From assembly GCA_902729315.2 (NCBI GenBank), contig LR746267.1, positions 5,457,386 to 5,521,385 of the forward strand: a stretch of DNA of 64,000 bases, written 5' to 3'. Each line of letters opens with the position of its first letter. The first letter of the stretch is position 1. The notes beneath the pieces are model-generated. The model worked only from the letters and a program-made list of their open reading frames with translations. It was not told the origin of the DNA and did not search any database. The translations under genes were made by a program, and so were the position numbers. Positions 16,701-28,645 of the stretch are shown piece by piece. This stretch comes from Spirodela intermedia. Its lineage: Eukaryota; Streptophyta; Magnoliopsida; Alismatales; Araceae.

Positions 16701-19700
16701 AGGCAGGCTGAAGTGAACAGGGCATTACTCAATACAAGAGAAATGTGTCAGGAATCATTCACTCCATTCATGTTCAATATTGCAGCTACCCCTATGGAAC
16801 ACATTGTCGAAATGTGGTTAAGACAGTAATAAAGTTTCAGTCAGAGAAAAACAGGGCATACACTTCTGGTCGCAAAATTTATCTCTCCAGTTGTTGGATT
16901 AAGTTGTTGATTTAAAAAGAAGATCATAAGACAAACCATTCGGAAGATACTTTTAGAATCTTACAATACTTAAAGGGTTTTAAGAGCAAATCACTTTGAT
17001 AAAATAGTAGATATAGCTATAATTATTTTTTCTCATGCAGATTGTGTAGGGCCAAATAATAACACACTATTTAGTACTAACATTGCATCTTTATTGATGG
17101 AAATTTGTTGTCATAAAAAAATAAGCAGATTATTGTTACAAGATCAGTGTTGAGGTAGAATAAATTGGAGCTCTAACTTTTACTCTTCGTGAGACCTACG
17201 CACACTAGGAAACCTATGTAGACAACCGTAGAATGGATTCATTAGAATTTTAATTGGCCGGAAAGAATCTGGTTGCCTGGATTGGTCTGATTCGAACAAG
17301 AGTTATACTTCTTTTAAATGGCCATTTGGTCCTTTGGTTGGGAACCTTTGAGACGTAAATTTAGAATCTATGATGAATTTCTGAGGAACTCCTAGGGTTT
17401 GGACGTCAGCGATGGCATTTACAACCAAATATGGTACCCCCTTCCTGCAAGAGAACTCAAGTTAGCTTGAGAGATTTCAATCCAACAGCTTGGATTATGT
17501 AAGCAAGCGCCATGTCCCAAAGGCCTCCGCTAATTCAACCAAGACCGGGGTCACTGAGTCATTGGACGCCTGTGAAGATCTGGATTCATAAATTTGGAAG
17601 CTTACGTTGCTTGGATGAGTTCGACCTGCTCAGACCAAGTTGTTTGCCCTTTCTCATGAGTCGTTCTATATATATTCGCCAATTGCCTAAATTTAGGTCA
17701 AAAACTTGGTTCAGACCAGCTTTCTATAGAATATGATTAACTACTGATTCTTCTGTTTTAGTTTGCAAGATATTCCCTGTTTACAAGAGTTTATTTATGT
17801 TTGATAGCTTCTCTCTTTAACAGGTGTAGACGAGGTTGTCTTAGGGGACTTGGTTTACTGCAAAGGGTCTTCTGGAGGACCATCTAAACCTGGCTTCGTT
17901 GAAGTTCAGGATATTGATTGTACTGATGTTAATGACGATGATGAAGAAGATGACCCACCAATACCCACTGAAAAGGCTCCCCCAGTGAAGGTGAAACAAT
18001 GTTGCTTCTTTCTTGCATGCAATATCACAAGGTACTTGATGTATAAAAATGTCATAACTGTCTTAACTACCACATTAATGTGTTTAAGTGAAGTGATATC
18101 TATCTATTTCCAAAGACTGATCTTCGAGTGGTGACCTACAGTCTTATTTTTTGCTTGTTCATTTCCTTACCTAGAAGAAAATATTGGCCATGTGACCTCT
18201 CATTCTTCCTCCATTGCTGCCCATCCTAGCGCTGAATTATTTGTGAATATCTTCTCTTTTTCAATGTACCATATGAAGCAACAGCCAACGCATTCTTGAG
18301 AGACTTTTTATCATTTTCCAGGCTATAGACGATGCAGATCTCGCTGAGGGAGGCTACACATTAGAGGATGTCATACTCCCTTTGCCTGGGTGGGGGCATC
18401 AATGAACCCACAATGTGTTGCTACGATCAATGTGTTTTTGTGCCTGATTTTGTGTCCTTTTTCGTGTAGGTCAAGAATGCTCTATCCAGAGAATGACATC
18501 GCTAGCTTGTATCATGAGCTGGCAGATAAGGTGACGATGATTTTCTTTCATGCTCTTCTGATATCATTTTTCACACTCTATTTAAAGTTTGCTATTAAAT
18601 TAGTTTTAATTTCTTTTTCTTACTTATTTTCGTTTCTTCCTAGTGATGTTTGTTGGGTCTTTGTTTCTGATGGGCTCAAATCAATTAAAATCGTGATTCA
18701 ATGTGTAATATAGATTACTTTAAATCATCCATAAATTACTGCATAGTAGATTATTTATTTATTCAAGGTTCGATGAATTATTCATCCTTTCTCATGACTG
18801 TTCTCAACAAGGTGTAAGATAGAAGCAAGCTTTAATTACTGTTCTTTGTTTTCCTGATCTGTCGGCAAAATTTCATGCAGTCCTTTTTTCTTTCTCACCA
18901 GGATTCCATCAAACTGACAGAGACTGTCCACGCTGCCAAGTAGCTCTCTCTGCCAATCCAGTCTCACCATTTCTCTCTGCTTTTGTCGGAAGTCAACGTC
19001 TTTCTGATGCATCAACACTCACCCAATCGTTGACAGGGAGTTCTCCATCACCTCCATGAAGGGAGGGTACCGGCGCGTCTTCCAATGCCCTTCCGACTTC
19101 ACCTGGTGAGCATATTTACGTCTCAAGATGTTCCCCTGCTGCTGTTTTGATTCCCTTATTTGGCCGAAGGTTGACTCTCATCTTCTATTCTCCCCAGGGA
19201 GCTACTCAGCTACACTGATGACGACATGCCTTTGGTTGAGACAGATGTCGACATCCTCTCTAAGTCAGCAGCTTCTGCGGAGAAGACCGACGAATCCAGC
19301 GACGGCAGCAGCGTCTCTTGCTTTCAAGCGGCAGCGCCTCTCGAGGAGGAGAGAGGCCCGCTAGCCGTTGAGGCTCCACCGCCTCGGGTGGCCTTGAAAT
19401 TAGGGTTCACCTTGCCCGCTTCGTGCTATGCCACCATGGCCATACGGGAGCTGCTGAAGAGCTCGACCTCTGTGCGTATCTCCTATCCGAGACTATATTG
19501 GCTACTCTTTTCTATTTCTGCATAGATATAGACCCGGGGATCTTTCATGGGTTGGCCTGGCCTGGCCGCTTTCTATTTCTGCCTCGCCTGTCTTGTTGCT
19601 CCTTCAGCTCTGGAGAGAAGGCCTGGTGTTAGGTTTGGTCTCATGGAAAATGGACTGGAAGAACAGCTGAAGTAGACCCACCCCCCCACTTATGGAATCA

Positions 19701-19943
19701 TTTCCAGTTGCAGACAGATTTCAGAGATTTCTGCGTTCATTCCACTTGTATCCATTTTGCATGGAACCCATCAGAAATTTCTCTCAGCATCTGGCGCATA
19801 TAATTGCATAGAGTCGTCCTCTTCTTTCCATCCAAATGATTTGCTTCTTCATTTATTTTTTTCTGTTCTTGGAAACTATCATCAAATCGATTGGTTTGAT
19901 CATCAACTTTCAGGCTGCTTTCCACAAAACTCTAAACTCCTAA
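4800..19943 (+). CDS. PUS7: PUS7/TruD-family tRNA pseudouridine synthase, 20 exons
   Basis: Converts uridine to pseudouridine in tRNA and, for eukaryotic Pus7, other RNAs. Exons: 4800-4885, 5022-5100, 5195-5392, 5484-5716, 6022-6094, 7401-7457, 9607-9686, 9772-9834, 9941-10028, 10144-10246, 10353-10456, 14297-14370, 15920-15984, 17824-17990, 18322-18389, 18470-18530, 18902-18939, 19037-19105, 19198-19471, 19914-19943. All phases agree and give 669 residues, close to the usual eukaryotic length. Seen: [14 protein letters not shown] (about 229-242), whose Asp234 matches the catalytic Asp of TruD; NYFGLQRFG (314-322); [14 protein letters not shown] near 411-424; a conserved C-terminal part ([27 protein letters not shown]). 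Residues 145-175 are a basic Lys/Arg/Gly linker. Intron 10 is U12-type AT-AC; introns 11 and 13 hold copia relics. Reading through the last donor would give an alternative C-terminus stopping at 19525. Convergent with NET1. Confidence 0.92.
7458..9606 (+). other. PUS7 intron 6 (2.1 kb), no gene seen
   Basis: The intron opens with GTAAG after GGG of the TruD catalytic-motif exon and closes with CATCAG. I see no coding similarity, RNA gene or clear repeat in its AT-rich interior. Short open frames on both strands look random. Confidence 0.7.
10247..10352 (+). other. U12-type AT-AC intron (PUS7 intron 10)
   Basis: The 106-base intron begins ATATCCTT, the U12 5' splice consensus, and ends in AC. 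A branch-point-like TTTCTTAAT sits at 10333-10341, about 12 bases from the 3' end. It is a phase 1 intron. Only the AT-AC junction keeps the frame ([19 protein letters not shown]); using the nearby AG at 10353-10354 brings a stop within ten codons. Confidence 0.9.
11312..14000 (-). mobile_element. Internally deleted copia element in PUS7 intron 11
   Basis: Two similar sequences in direct orientation start at 11312 and 13820 and run about 170-190 bases each (shared GGAAACTACCTAACAA blocks at about 11417 and 13919). They look like LTRs. Next to the right one, 13803-13815 resembles the complement of the initiator-Met tRNA primer site. On - the interior shows gag-like sequence ([16 protein letters not shown] near 13020), a protease-like stretch near 12600, a pre-integrase motif ([17 protein letters not shown] near 12130), the integrase start [13 protein letters not shown] near 12000, and then abruptly the reverse transcriptase segment [14 protein letters not shown] near 11850. 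Most of integrase, RNase H and half of reverse transcriptase are missing. The outer right boundary is approximate. Confidence 0.8.
14371..15919 (+). other. PUS7 intron 12 (1.5 kb), no gene seen
   Basis: The intron begins GTATGC after the RMM codons and ends TTTAG. AT-rich, with no recognisable coding sequence, RNA gene or clear repeat. Confidence 0.65.
16457..17180 (+). mobile_element. Copia reverse transcriptase/RNase H fragment in PUS7 intron 13
   Basis: A short decayed piece in the sense direction reads [26 protein letters not shown] at 16617-16700, which matches the copia reverse transcriptase segment after the DD box. Later frames keep traces of the downstream region (KIYLSS near 16878, ILQYLKGF near 16960). 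No LTR is visible. It is presumably a remnant that survives because it lies in an intron. Confidence 0.7.
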
Positions 19944-20337
19944 GGAAAATTCTCTACACTCTATCGGCTGAAGTCAACTCTACGGGGAGGAGAGTACGCA
20001 CATCTTCCACCATCCAGGTGAATTATCCTCGGAGGTTACCATTAAGATTGCTGAGAAGTAACGGCTTCGAATATGTTTATTTATTTATTTATTTTGTGCT
20101 CCTGTTTCCAGACAGAGGGGGAGGGGGAGGGGAGACCGATCGATCTTCAAAAGGCCCAAGTGAGGTCTGTTCTCTGATGCCCTCCAAAAAGACCGTCGAA
20201 TGTTTTATCTATTTTTGTGTGTCGGCGGAGTGGTCTCTCCACCACAAACTCACAGAGGGTGGACAGTCTTGAATCATTGAGGGGGTCAAATTCTTGTGTT
20301 TTCTTGTCCTCCCTAGGAAACTTGATTATTTTTTAGT

Positions 20338-20345
<8 letters not shown>

Positions 20346-20380
<35 letters not shown>
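20346..20380. repeat. (CT)n microsatellite
   Basis: About 17 CT units without interruption, between the two convergent genes. Confidence 0.95.
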
Positions 20381-20382
<2 letters not shown>

Positions 20383-21080
20383 GTCTCGCTATGTAAAAGA
20401 TGCGCCTATATGTTGAGAGGAGCGAGGAGGCTGGTCTCCATTACAGCCTTTCAAGGTGGCGCTGAACTGATGAAAGAAAGAGTTGCCCATCTCTCTGCCC
20501 CGCCCCCTCCCCACTCTCCACTCTGTCAGTCTCCTCTCTCTCTCTCCATCCCTATCAGGTCCTGTCGCACCCATCTATCTATTTATAAATGAATGGGGCG
20601 GGGGAGGGGAGGAGGTACACTAATACAGGTGATCTAGCCCTTTTCAATATTTCAACACTCGTTACCATAATTGTCATCATTTCTGGATTTAACACAAAAA
20701 CCAACAAATCTGACTTTTTTCATGAACTGAGAATTAGAAGTCAACCGATAACCATATCAGCCCATTTATGGCAAAGCTGATGTAAACCCTTTATAAACTG
20801 ATGAACGTTGGAGATTCTGGTTGGATTCCTGTAGAGATCATATGATTCCGGAGGACAGAAGAAGTCAAGGGTTACCAAGAAGCAAGCCTCAGCATCAAGA
20901 GCGGATGAACAGCTCAGCTGAATGAAACATGTGAAAGAGCATAATAATAATCACAGCATCGCAGTAGATCATTCACCCCATGTACAGTTCTTTTGCTAAC
21001 TGAGATACATAATAATTCATCTCAACTAGGAACCAATATCTGAAAAATAAAAGAATTCATAAAAAGGAAAAATTGGCGGC

Positions 21081-21081
21081 A

Positions 21082-21114
<33 letters not shown>
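21081..21114. repeat. (CT)n microsatellite in the NET1 3' region
   Basis: CT units with one T interruption, about 50 bases beyond the NET1 stop codon. On the NET1 coding strand it reads (GA)n. Confidence 0.9.
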
Positions 21115-21163
21115 ATCTGTGTTGCTTCACCGCGTCCCCAGCCAATATGCCAACGAAAGGCAA

Positions 21164-24100
21164 TCAGTCCTCCACAACCTTCGGCTGGATGCAGCTGCCG
21201 CAGAGCCGCCCCCCCTTCTTCCTTCCATCATGGCCATCCCCTCGGCCATAGAGATAGTCCCTGAGTATCGTCCTCGACCGCCCTCTGCCACCTTTGGCCC
21301 TGGTCTCACGCTCCTCCTTGAGCTTCAGAAGGATATACTGAATCTTCTGGAGTTCCAGTTCCAGCCTCGCAATCTTCTCCCGCCCGATCTGCACAGTCTC
21401 CAAGACCTGATTCCTCCACTGGCTCCCTCCCTCCTCGGTCGGACCCTCGGCTTTCTTGGTCGAGTCATTGTTGGCGTTGACCAGCTCCTGGATGGCTTCC
21501 TCGGCCCTCTTCAGCCGCTCCATCATGGCATCGTACTTCATGTCCGTAGACCTGTTCCCCCCCCTGGATTTCTCCAACTGGGTCTTGAGCTCCTGTGTGT
21601 TGTTCTGAAGGGTCAGCAGCCTCTGGGTGTCGGATGCCAGGCGGTCCAAGATTCTCTGGCTCCAGCCTCGCCGAGAGTTGACCTTTCTCTGCAGACCCAT
21701 TTGGTCAATGCCACTTTCCTTCTCTGACATCAGCTCGGAAGAAGGGTACCTGCTCTCTTCCGCCCCCTTCACCCCCTCGACCAGGTGAAGGTCATTAACG
21801 CCGACAACGGGTGAGGCCTTCAGGATCTGGTTGTTGCTGTCTCTCTCGGCAGTCTCCCATAATCTTAGCATCTGATCATCAGTCTCTGGGCTCTTTGTCT
21901 CACCCTTCCGATCAGACCGATCACATGAAGGCAGATCCAGCTGGATATCTTTGATCGCCAACCCATTCCCATTAGTGGAATCCTCATGACCCACCAAATC
22001 AGGCAGGACGATCGTGTTCTTGCTGCCCTTAGCTTCCTCCTCAGTTTTGTTCCCCGCCGGCTCTGACATGGAGGAATCACGGCATTTCATTACAAATTTC
22101 TGAAGCTCTTCGACCCGCACCTGCAACCTCTGAAGCCCCAGCAGAGCCCCATTGGCTTCATCAGCTCTGGGATTCTCCACCAGGTGATCATGGCTTTCCA
22201 CGAGCTCAGGGCTAACCGACGATGCGTCCTGAAATGTGAACACAAAATAGAGCAGATTAGTACAAAATAATGTTGATCAAAGGTATACTTCTTCATAAGT
22301 GAAAGTCTCAACAACAGGGTCTGTGTATCCGACTGAATTTCCTAATCGGCCGTGGTTTTTCTTCGAGAAAAATAAACAAATAAAAGGCATATTTTTGATG
22401 GTGAGTGCTGATAGATTCAAGTGAACAAGAAGAGAACTAGAGAGATGACTGGCGTAGACGAACAACAGGCATCTTGAGAGAGAGCACACCTGTGTTGAAT
22501 GGCCCTTCAGCCCACGATGCTGCATCACAGAAAGCATCTCCTGTTCTAGACAGGCCATACTGTCTTGCAAGGACAAAACAAGGGGAAGATAGGTGCTCAG
22601 CTTGGTCTTCAATGTTCTGCATTCTTTCTCCAAAGAATCAGCATGCGTCTGGACCAGAATGACATGCTCCTCAAGCATCTTCTGACGAACCAGGGCACAC
22701 ATCTCAAGGCTCTCACATTCCCCCATCAGCTCAAGCATTTTCTCCTCGATAAATTGAACATATACTGTAGAGATATGAGCATCATTCCACAGCCTAAAAG
22801 CCTCTTCCTCATAAAATCTGATCTCTTGCGTCATCTCAGATGAAAGATGCTCTATGGTGGCTCGGAGCACCACAAGTTCATCCCTCAAATCCTGCAATTC
22901 TCCACTCAACGTCTGATTTTCCTGTTGAGCATGTGCCATCTCCTCATCCTTGTGTGCGCTGGCATCAATCAACTTGCGAATCTCCTTCTCTAACTCTTCC
23001 CTCAGAGCCAGGGAATCATCCAGCTTAACCCTGATGGCGTCCAAATCCGTGCATAATTTCAAGTTGGCGTCTTCTGAGACTTTGATTTTTTGAAGCGCTT
23101 CAGTGAGCTCCAAGTCCCTCTGAACTAATATATCTTGCCCAGTTTCAATCTGTTGATTCAACCTCTTGTGAACGGCCTCTAACGTAATTGCTGAACCTTT
23201 AAGAATACCGTTTTCCCCTTCTAACACTTCAGTTTTTTGGATCAGGTTCGCCATCTTGTCTTCCAGAGCATTTTGAGCTCTACGGAGAGAATCCAAGTTG
23301 CTGCTGCAGGCCTTCAGGTCCATCGTTCTTTCAGCACCAAGCTGCTTGAAGAGAAGAGAAAGGCAGCTCAGGTTTATGGCTTCAACAAGGACGGAGCTAT
23401 TTTCCTCCTCCAGATTTTCAATCTGACCCTTCAAATCTGAAACAACTTTCCCCAGAGTTTGGTTTTCACCCAGCAAGATATGCACTTCAGCCTGCAATTT
23501 CTCGTGGCTCTGATGCAAATCCAACAGCTTCTTACCCAGAGCATCCAGTTCAGCCTTCAATTTATCTTCTCTCAGATGGCCAGCACTGACAACCTGCGTC
23601 AACTCTTCATTTGCTTGAAGGAGCTCATGCTTCTCGCCCTTCAGTGCCAACAACTGCCCAGTCCTTGTTCTGTATTCCCGGCTAAGGGAGCTCTTCTCTG
23701 AGTTTAGGATCATAAGATCGAGGCCCAGCTGTTCCAGAAGGGCGGTGTTCACCGATTCCCCAATAACAAGGAAGGAATTCTCATCGAGGGTGTCAGAGAG
23801 AAATTTCTGTATTTCCTTAATTTTGACGACTATTTTCTGACAGTGTGAATCATCTTTACTTCCGTCTGACCCACAAGAACCTTTGATGCCCAGATGCTCT
23901 AAAACTCCCTCGATCCCACCCTGCAAGTTCTTATTATGCTCTGAAAGGGACTTGATCACCTTCTCCTGTTCAAAATTTTCTCTTCCCATGTCAGAAAGCG
24001 ATCTCTCCACAGAGGCTGACAACGCCAGGAGCGCCTGGAAACGTTCTTCTGCATCAAGGAGATGCCACTGGAAGATGAAACCTTTGATTTCAGAGTCTAA

Positions 24101-27100
24101 AATTTCTTCGCGCAATCTTTCGAGTTCTTCTTCCTTAAGCTGACACTCTTGCTGTGAGAGATTCAAATTGCCTGCCAAAGTGGCCAACTGGGTGTCGCTT
24201 GATGAGACAAAAGCTTCATGTTCCTCCCCTTTAAGTTTCAGCGAAGTTTGCAACTCGTTCACCTGCAAAAGAGTTGACTCTTTCTCTCGTTCTACATGCA
24301 GGTGCTTCTCTTCCAGATCCACGTAACTTTTCGTCAGTTTCTCCGCAGATGCACAGGCATTTTCGACCTGAAATTTTTAGGATTTGCAGTCCATTGCAAT
24401 AACCCAGTAAGGAAAATTAATTAACCATGTCTCAAAGAAGTGCGCAGATTCTAAAAAAGAATTAAAGATCACACAGAAAACCCACAAGCTTTTCAACGAA
24501 AAAAAAAGAAAAAAAGAAAAAAATCCCGTCAAACGTGTTTGAAAAGAGGGAACCAGAAGTCCCCACCTGAGATGTGAGTGAGTTCTTTTCAGACTGGAGA
24601 TTCGAGTTCTCCTCATAGAGAGACTGTAAGGATTCTTCTAAACCTTTCAGTTTCTCTCTCAGACCTTCAATCTCACTGTGAGCATCGGAGAATGAGCTCT
24701 CCAACGAGGCATTTTTCTCCAAAAGCTTTCCCATATTATGCGTACCAGCTTCCAGCTGAAGAGCCAGACTGCCATTCTCTACAGTAAGTTCTATCATTCT
24801 TCTGTTCAAAGATTCACAAGATTCTTCCAAGGATCTTGCATTGACTTTCAATCCTTCCAACTCAGCAGTAGCTTCAGAGAGGGATTTTTCTAAAAGCGTC
24901 CTCTTCTCAGTCGCCTTCTCGATGTGACCAAGAAAAACAGCATTCTCATCCTTGGAAGTTTCCCGGAGACGTTCCAGCTCCAAGTGTACGCTCTGCAGTT
25001 TCTCCCTCAATCCCTCAATCTCTCCATTAGCATTGGACAAGGACTTCTCCAATAAGGAATTATTCTCTGAAACCTTTTCCATGCTCTGGGTACTGGCCTC
25101 CAACAGGTGGCTCAAACTGCCATTCTCTGTGACAAGTTCTGCAATTTTTCTGTTCAAGGATTCGTTGGATTCTTCCAAGGACCTCGCCTTAGCTTTTACT
25201 CCCTCCAAGCCAACGCTTGTTTCAGACAGGGATTTTTCTAAGAACACAGTCTTCTCTGTTGCTTTCTCTATGTGGCCGAGGAGGACAAGCTTTTCACATT
25301 CATGGGACTCGTGGAGCTCTTTCACCTCCATGTTTCTGCCCAGCATTTGCTCCCTCAACCCCTCAATCACTCCATTAGCGTCAGAAAATGAGCTCTCTAG
25401 CAAGGTATTCTTCTCCGAAAGCTTTTCCATATTCTGGGTGGTGGCCTCCAGCTGACGAGCCAAACTGCCATTCTCTGCAGTAAGTTCTGCCATTCTTTTG
25501 TTCAAAGATTCACAAGAGTCTTCCAAGGATCTCGCCATTGCCTTCAATCCTTCCAACTCAGCCATCGTCTCGGAAAGAGATTTTTCTAAAAGCACGCTCT
25601 TCTCAGTTGCCTCTTCCACGTGACCAAGAAGAACAGCCTTCTCATCCTCGTAGGTCTCGCAGCGCTCTCTGAGTTCCCGGTGCCTGCTCTGCAATTCACC
25701 CACTGATACTTGAAATGACTCCTCGCTCAGACCCACAGCCTCGATCTGCTCTATCACACATCGGAGCTTCATATCTAAATCAGTGATTTCATCCCGCAAA
25801 AGGCGAACGTCCTGTTGAAGGGCTGCTTTCCCCTTTGTGTGTTCGTGCACCTCGTTGTCAAGTCTGACCTGGGTTTCCTCCAAGGTGGAGATCTCCTCGC
25901 GCAGATTCTTGATGACTGAGGCAGAGGACAGGATCTGGGCTTTTAGGCTCCCATTTTCGTCCTTGTGCTGCTCCAGTTCTTCCTCTAAATGGCGCCTCCT
26001 GGACTCCACATCGTTCAGCATCTCAGCCTTGCTCTGGAGATCTAGGAAAAGGACCTTCATCTCTTCCTGAGAGCGTGAGTTCAGCTTCTCCACAGATTGG
26101 AGGGCTTCTTCAGCTCGTACTTTCAGCAAACTCTCCTCCTGGACGGAACTGGCAAGCTTCTCCAGCTCTTCTTGTTTCGATCTGAGTTCTTTACTCAGAT
26201 TGGCATTGAGCTCTTTGACATTCTGCAGGTCTTCTGCTAAGCTGCGGTTGCTCAACTCTGCGTCCTTCAACTTTTCTAGGGACTGGTTGACCTCCTCCTG
26301 CAAGGAACGCTTCAGCTCCTCAAGCTCCTCCTTTTTCTGCTCCAGATCCCGCCCTCGATCATTTATCTGCTGGTTCAAAGCGTTGACTTTCTCCTTCAGA
26401 GCCTCCTTCTCTCTCTCCAAGAGAAGACACCTCCCCTCAGAACTTTCCAGCCTGACCCCCATCTCGCTGTTGAGCTTCCCATTCTCTTCGCGAGCACGAG
26501 AAATCTCCAGCTCCAAGTTAGATAACTTCTCTGAGAACTTCTGGCATTCAAGTAGAGCAGCTTCCCTGTCAGACTCTGACTTGGACAGGGACTCTCGAAG
26601 CCTCGGCATCTCTTCCATCTCCTTCTCAGAAGATAACTGGGAATACTCAACGCCATCTCTGCCTCCGACTTCCTTTGGCTGAAAAAAAGCTGACCCACTA
26701 CGGCCTTCTCCCTCTTCCTCATGGAAGTTGAGGCCCTTTCTGGCCTTCCCTTGAGTAAAAATGTCATTCAGCTGCTTCAAGCCCCTCCTCCCACTCGCCC
26801 GATCATTCTCTTCGGAGCACGTTCCATTCCTTTTAATGGCATGAAGATAGGGGTGCTCACCATCAGAAGTTTCCTTCTGTGCGATATCACCCTCAATGAA
26901 TGCTCGAATTGATGGATCAATCTCAGGCGTATGCGGGTCGGAATCTGCAGTGGCCGAGGTGCCAGACGGGGGATCATCCGTTGGGGTGGAAGGGATCTGA
27001 TTGGGAAACGCCTCCTGGATTGTCCGATGCGCCTGCCTGAGTGCCCCTGTTGCATGATCATATCTCTCCGCTAGCGCACGGTAGGCCCTGTAGAACTCCT

Positions 27101-28645
27101 CAACCAGCTTCATGAGCTCGGGCCGCTTCTTGTAGTACATCTCTGCCTTCCTGGCAAAGGAATCGCCATCTTCTTCCAAAAGCCTGATCATCAGGCTTAC
27201 CTTGATGTCCATATCTGGCAATGTAGAAGAGAGCAAAAATGGGTTAAATGGGGGAATGGAGAAATTTTTTCCACGTATTTACATTTATGCCTTGAAATTC
27301 AGATACATAAACGCATCATGTGTATAAGATCTGTGCATATATGATCCAAAGTTTATCTCTCTCGGTTCATTGGACCCCCACTGACCAAAGGACTGGACAC
27401 CTGTTGACCAATCACACCTCATAATCCATCACCCTGAAACTGGAAGGCCTTGCGAAAATTTGTTCCCAAGCTCATCCATCAGACCATCTCCATATGAATG
27501 GATAAGGCAAGAACACCCCACGCTATCACCATATGAACGCAAAACGTAAGCAGGCAGCAAGGTGCTGTCATTGAAGGTGGGTGAGAGTTTCTGAGAAAGA
27601 TTTCATCGGGTGGATGCAAATTTTAATAGAAAAAATATATTTTCCAGCAAAAATTTAATCCAAATTCGATTTCCATATTAATGGGAAGAAGGCGCACCTA
27701 CTGACTTTGGCCACTTTAATGCACTTCAGGGTCCTAGCTTTCGTTCCTGCTGGTTGTCCCAGACAATGGAAGTAGTTTTATTTTATTTTTTATTTATTTA
27801 TGCTGAAGGTGGTGATTAGATTTAGACCTGGTTAATATCTGAGATCATATTATATTCCATTGCTGAAATTAAAAAGAATTATCTTCCTGCCAAATATGTC
27901 AAAAAAATGTAAAATATGAGCAAATCCTATCGCCAATTAAATGAATTAGCTTCTATATCAGGCACCAACAATCATATCTAGATAATTTCACCTCAGATTG
28001 GAATAATCTCACACCAAATAAATAAATAAAAAAAGGGATGAAGTACCATGACCCATTGGATTTTGAACCTAGGCCACATCAACTTTAATAAATAATCACC
28101 ACCAATATATTTCCCAGTTTTAATTTAATTCGTCAATCAAAATAAAAGCTGGCAAATATATTCCCTCTATTACCAATTTCATTCCATTGGAAATTAGTCA
28201 TTCAAATCAAATATTTCCAGAATTTCATTCCATTGGAAATTTGTCATTTTTGTTTCCCTCTCCTAAATCCATCACATCATCCCATTTTTTCCCTTTATAG
28301 ATATCTAAAAACAAAAAAAATCATGGCCCCAAATTTCTTTCCTTCTCAGAAAATAATCCGTCTCTTCTAGGATGGAATGAATTACCAGTATAATAGATTT
28401 TTATTTAATAAAAACATGTAAAAATAATAAATATAGAAATTATTCGATTGAACCAAGAGAATGTAAGACGCCAAGATGTTATCTAATTTTGCACTCAAAT
28501 CATATATCTCCTTACTAGCATACAAGACAACTTCTGGAATACCTTTGAGGTTTTCCTGAAGCCATTTTGAGTTCTTGGGGCTGATATGGCTGTCCCACCA
28601 CCAGGAATACATGCGCCTGGGATTGGCATTCATGGTCTTCGCCAT
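21164..28645 (-). CDS. NET1: NETWORKED 1-type actin-binding coiled-coil protein, 4 exons
   Basis: Plant-specific NET proteins bind F-actin through an N-terminal NAB (KIP1-like) domain and link actin to membranes; NET1 members occur at the plasma membrane and plasmodesmata. Exons on -: 28645-28543, 27214-24567, 24367-22490, 22228-21164. Phases agree and give 1,897 residues; Arabidopsis NET1 proteins are similarly long. The NAB domain spans about residues 11-105, with [15 protein letters not shown] split from [18 protein letters not shown] and [17 protein letters not shown] by a 1.3 kb intron. About 235-1540 is heptad-rich coiled coil, including three tandem 116-residue units from 563. Exon 4 carries a conserved NET1 C-terminal part ([20 protein letters not shown] near 1550; [10 protein letters not shown] and a basic, Cys-containing tail). 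ATG 28645 was chosen because [17 protein letters not shown] fits the family. No break is seen. Confidence 0.93.
24640..25631 (-). repeat. Three tandem 348-bp coding repeats in NET1
   Basis: Units lie at 25631-25284 (residues 563-678), 25283-24936 (679-794) and 24935 to about 24640 (795 to about 891, last one partial). The first two are exactly 116 residues long. Each begins LLGHxEEATEK or nearly so and contains EKSLSE, RSLEES, ESLN and ENGSL in register. Confidence 0.9.
27215..28542 (-). other. NET1 intron 1 (1.3 kb), no gene seen
   Basis: Interrupts the NAB domain codons between NLK and DMD (donor G|GTATTCC, acceptor TTGCCAG). The interior is AT-rich. A small repeat with TTTCATTCCATTGGAAATT occurs at about 28178 and again at 28224. 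Nothing coding is recognised. Confidence 0.7.

Larger units (their letters stand above)
19944..21163. other. Region between convergent PUS7 and NET1 3' ends
   Basis: It must hold both 3' untranslated regions and terminators. Visible repeats are a TTTA run near 20074-20093, a (CT)n run at 20346-20380 and another at 21081-21114, just downstream of the NET1 stop on its strand. No convincing gene is present; the short open frames here lack family similarity. Confidence 0.6.

Noticed and set aside
21119-21727. 202-residue + frame opposite NET1 exon 4, and other + frames at 22.5-26.9 kb
   Set aside because: These are antisense shadows of the NET1 coding exons. The - strand has the family match and a consistent exon structure.
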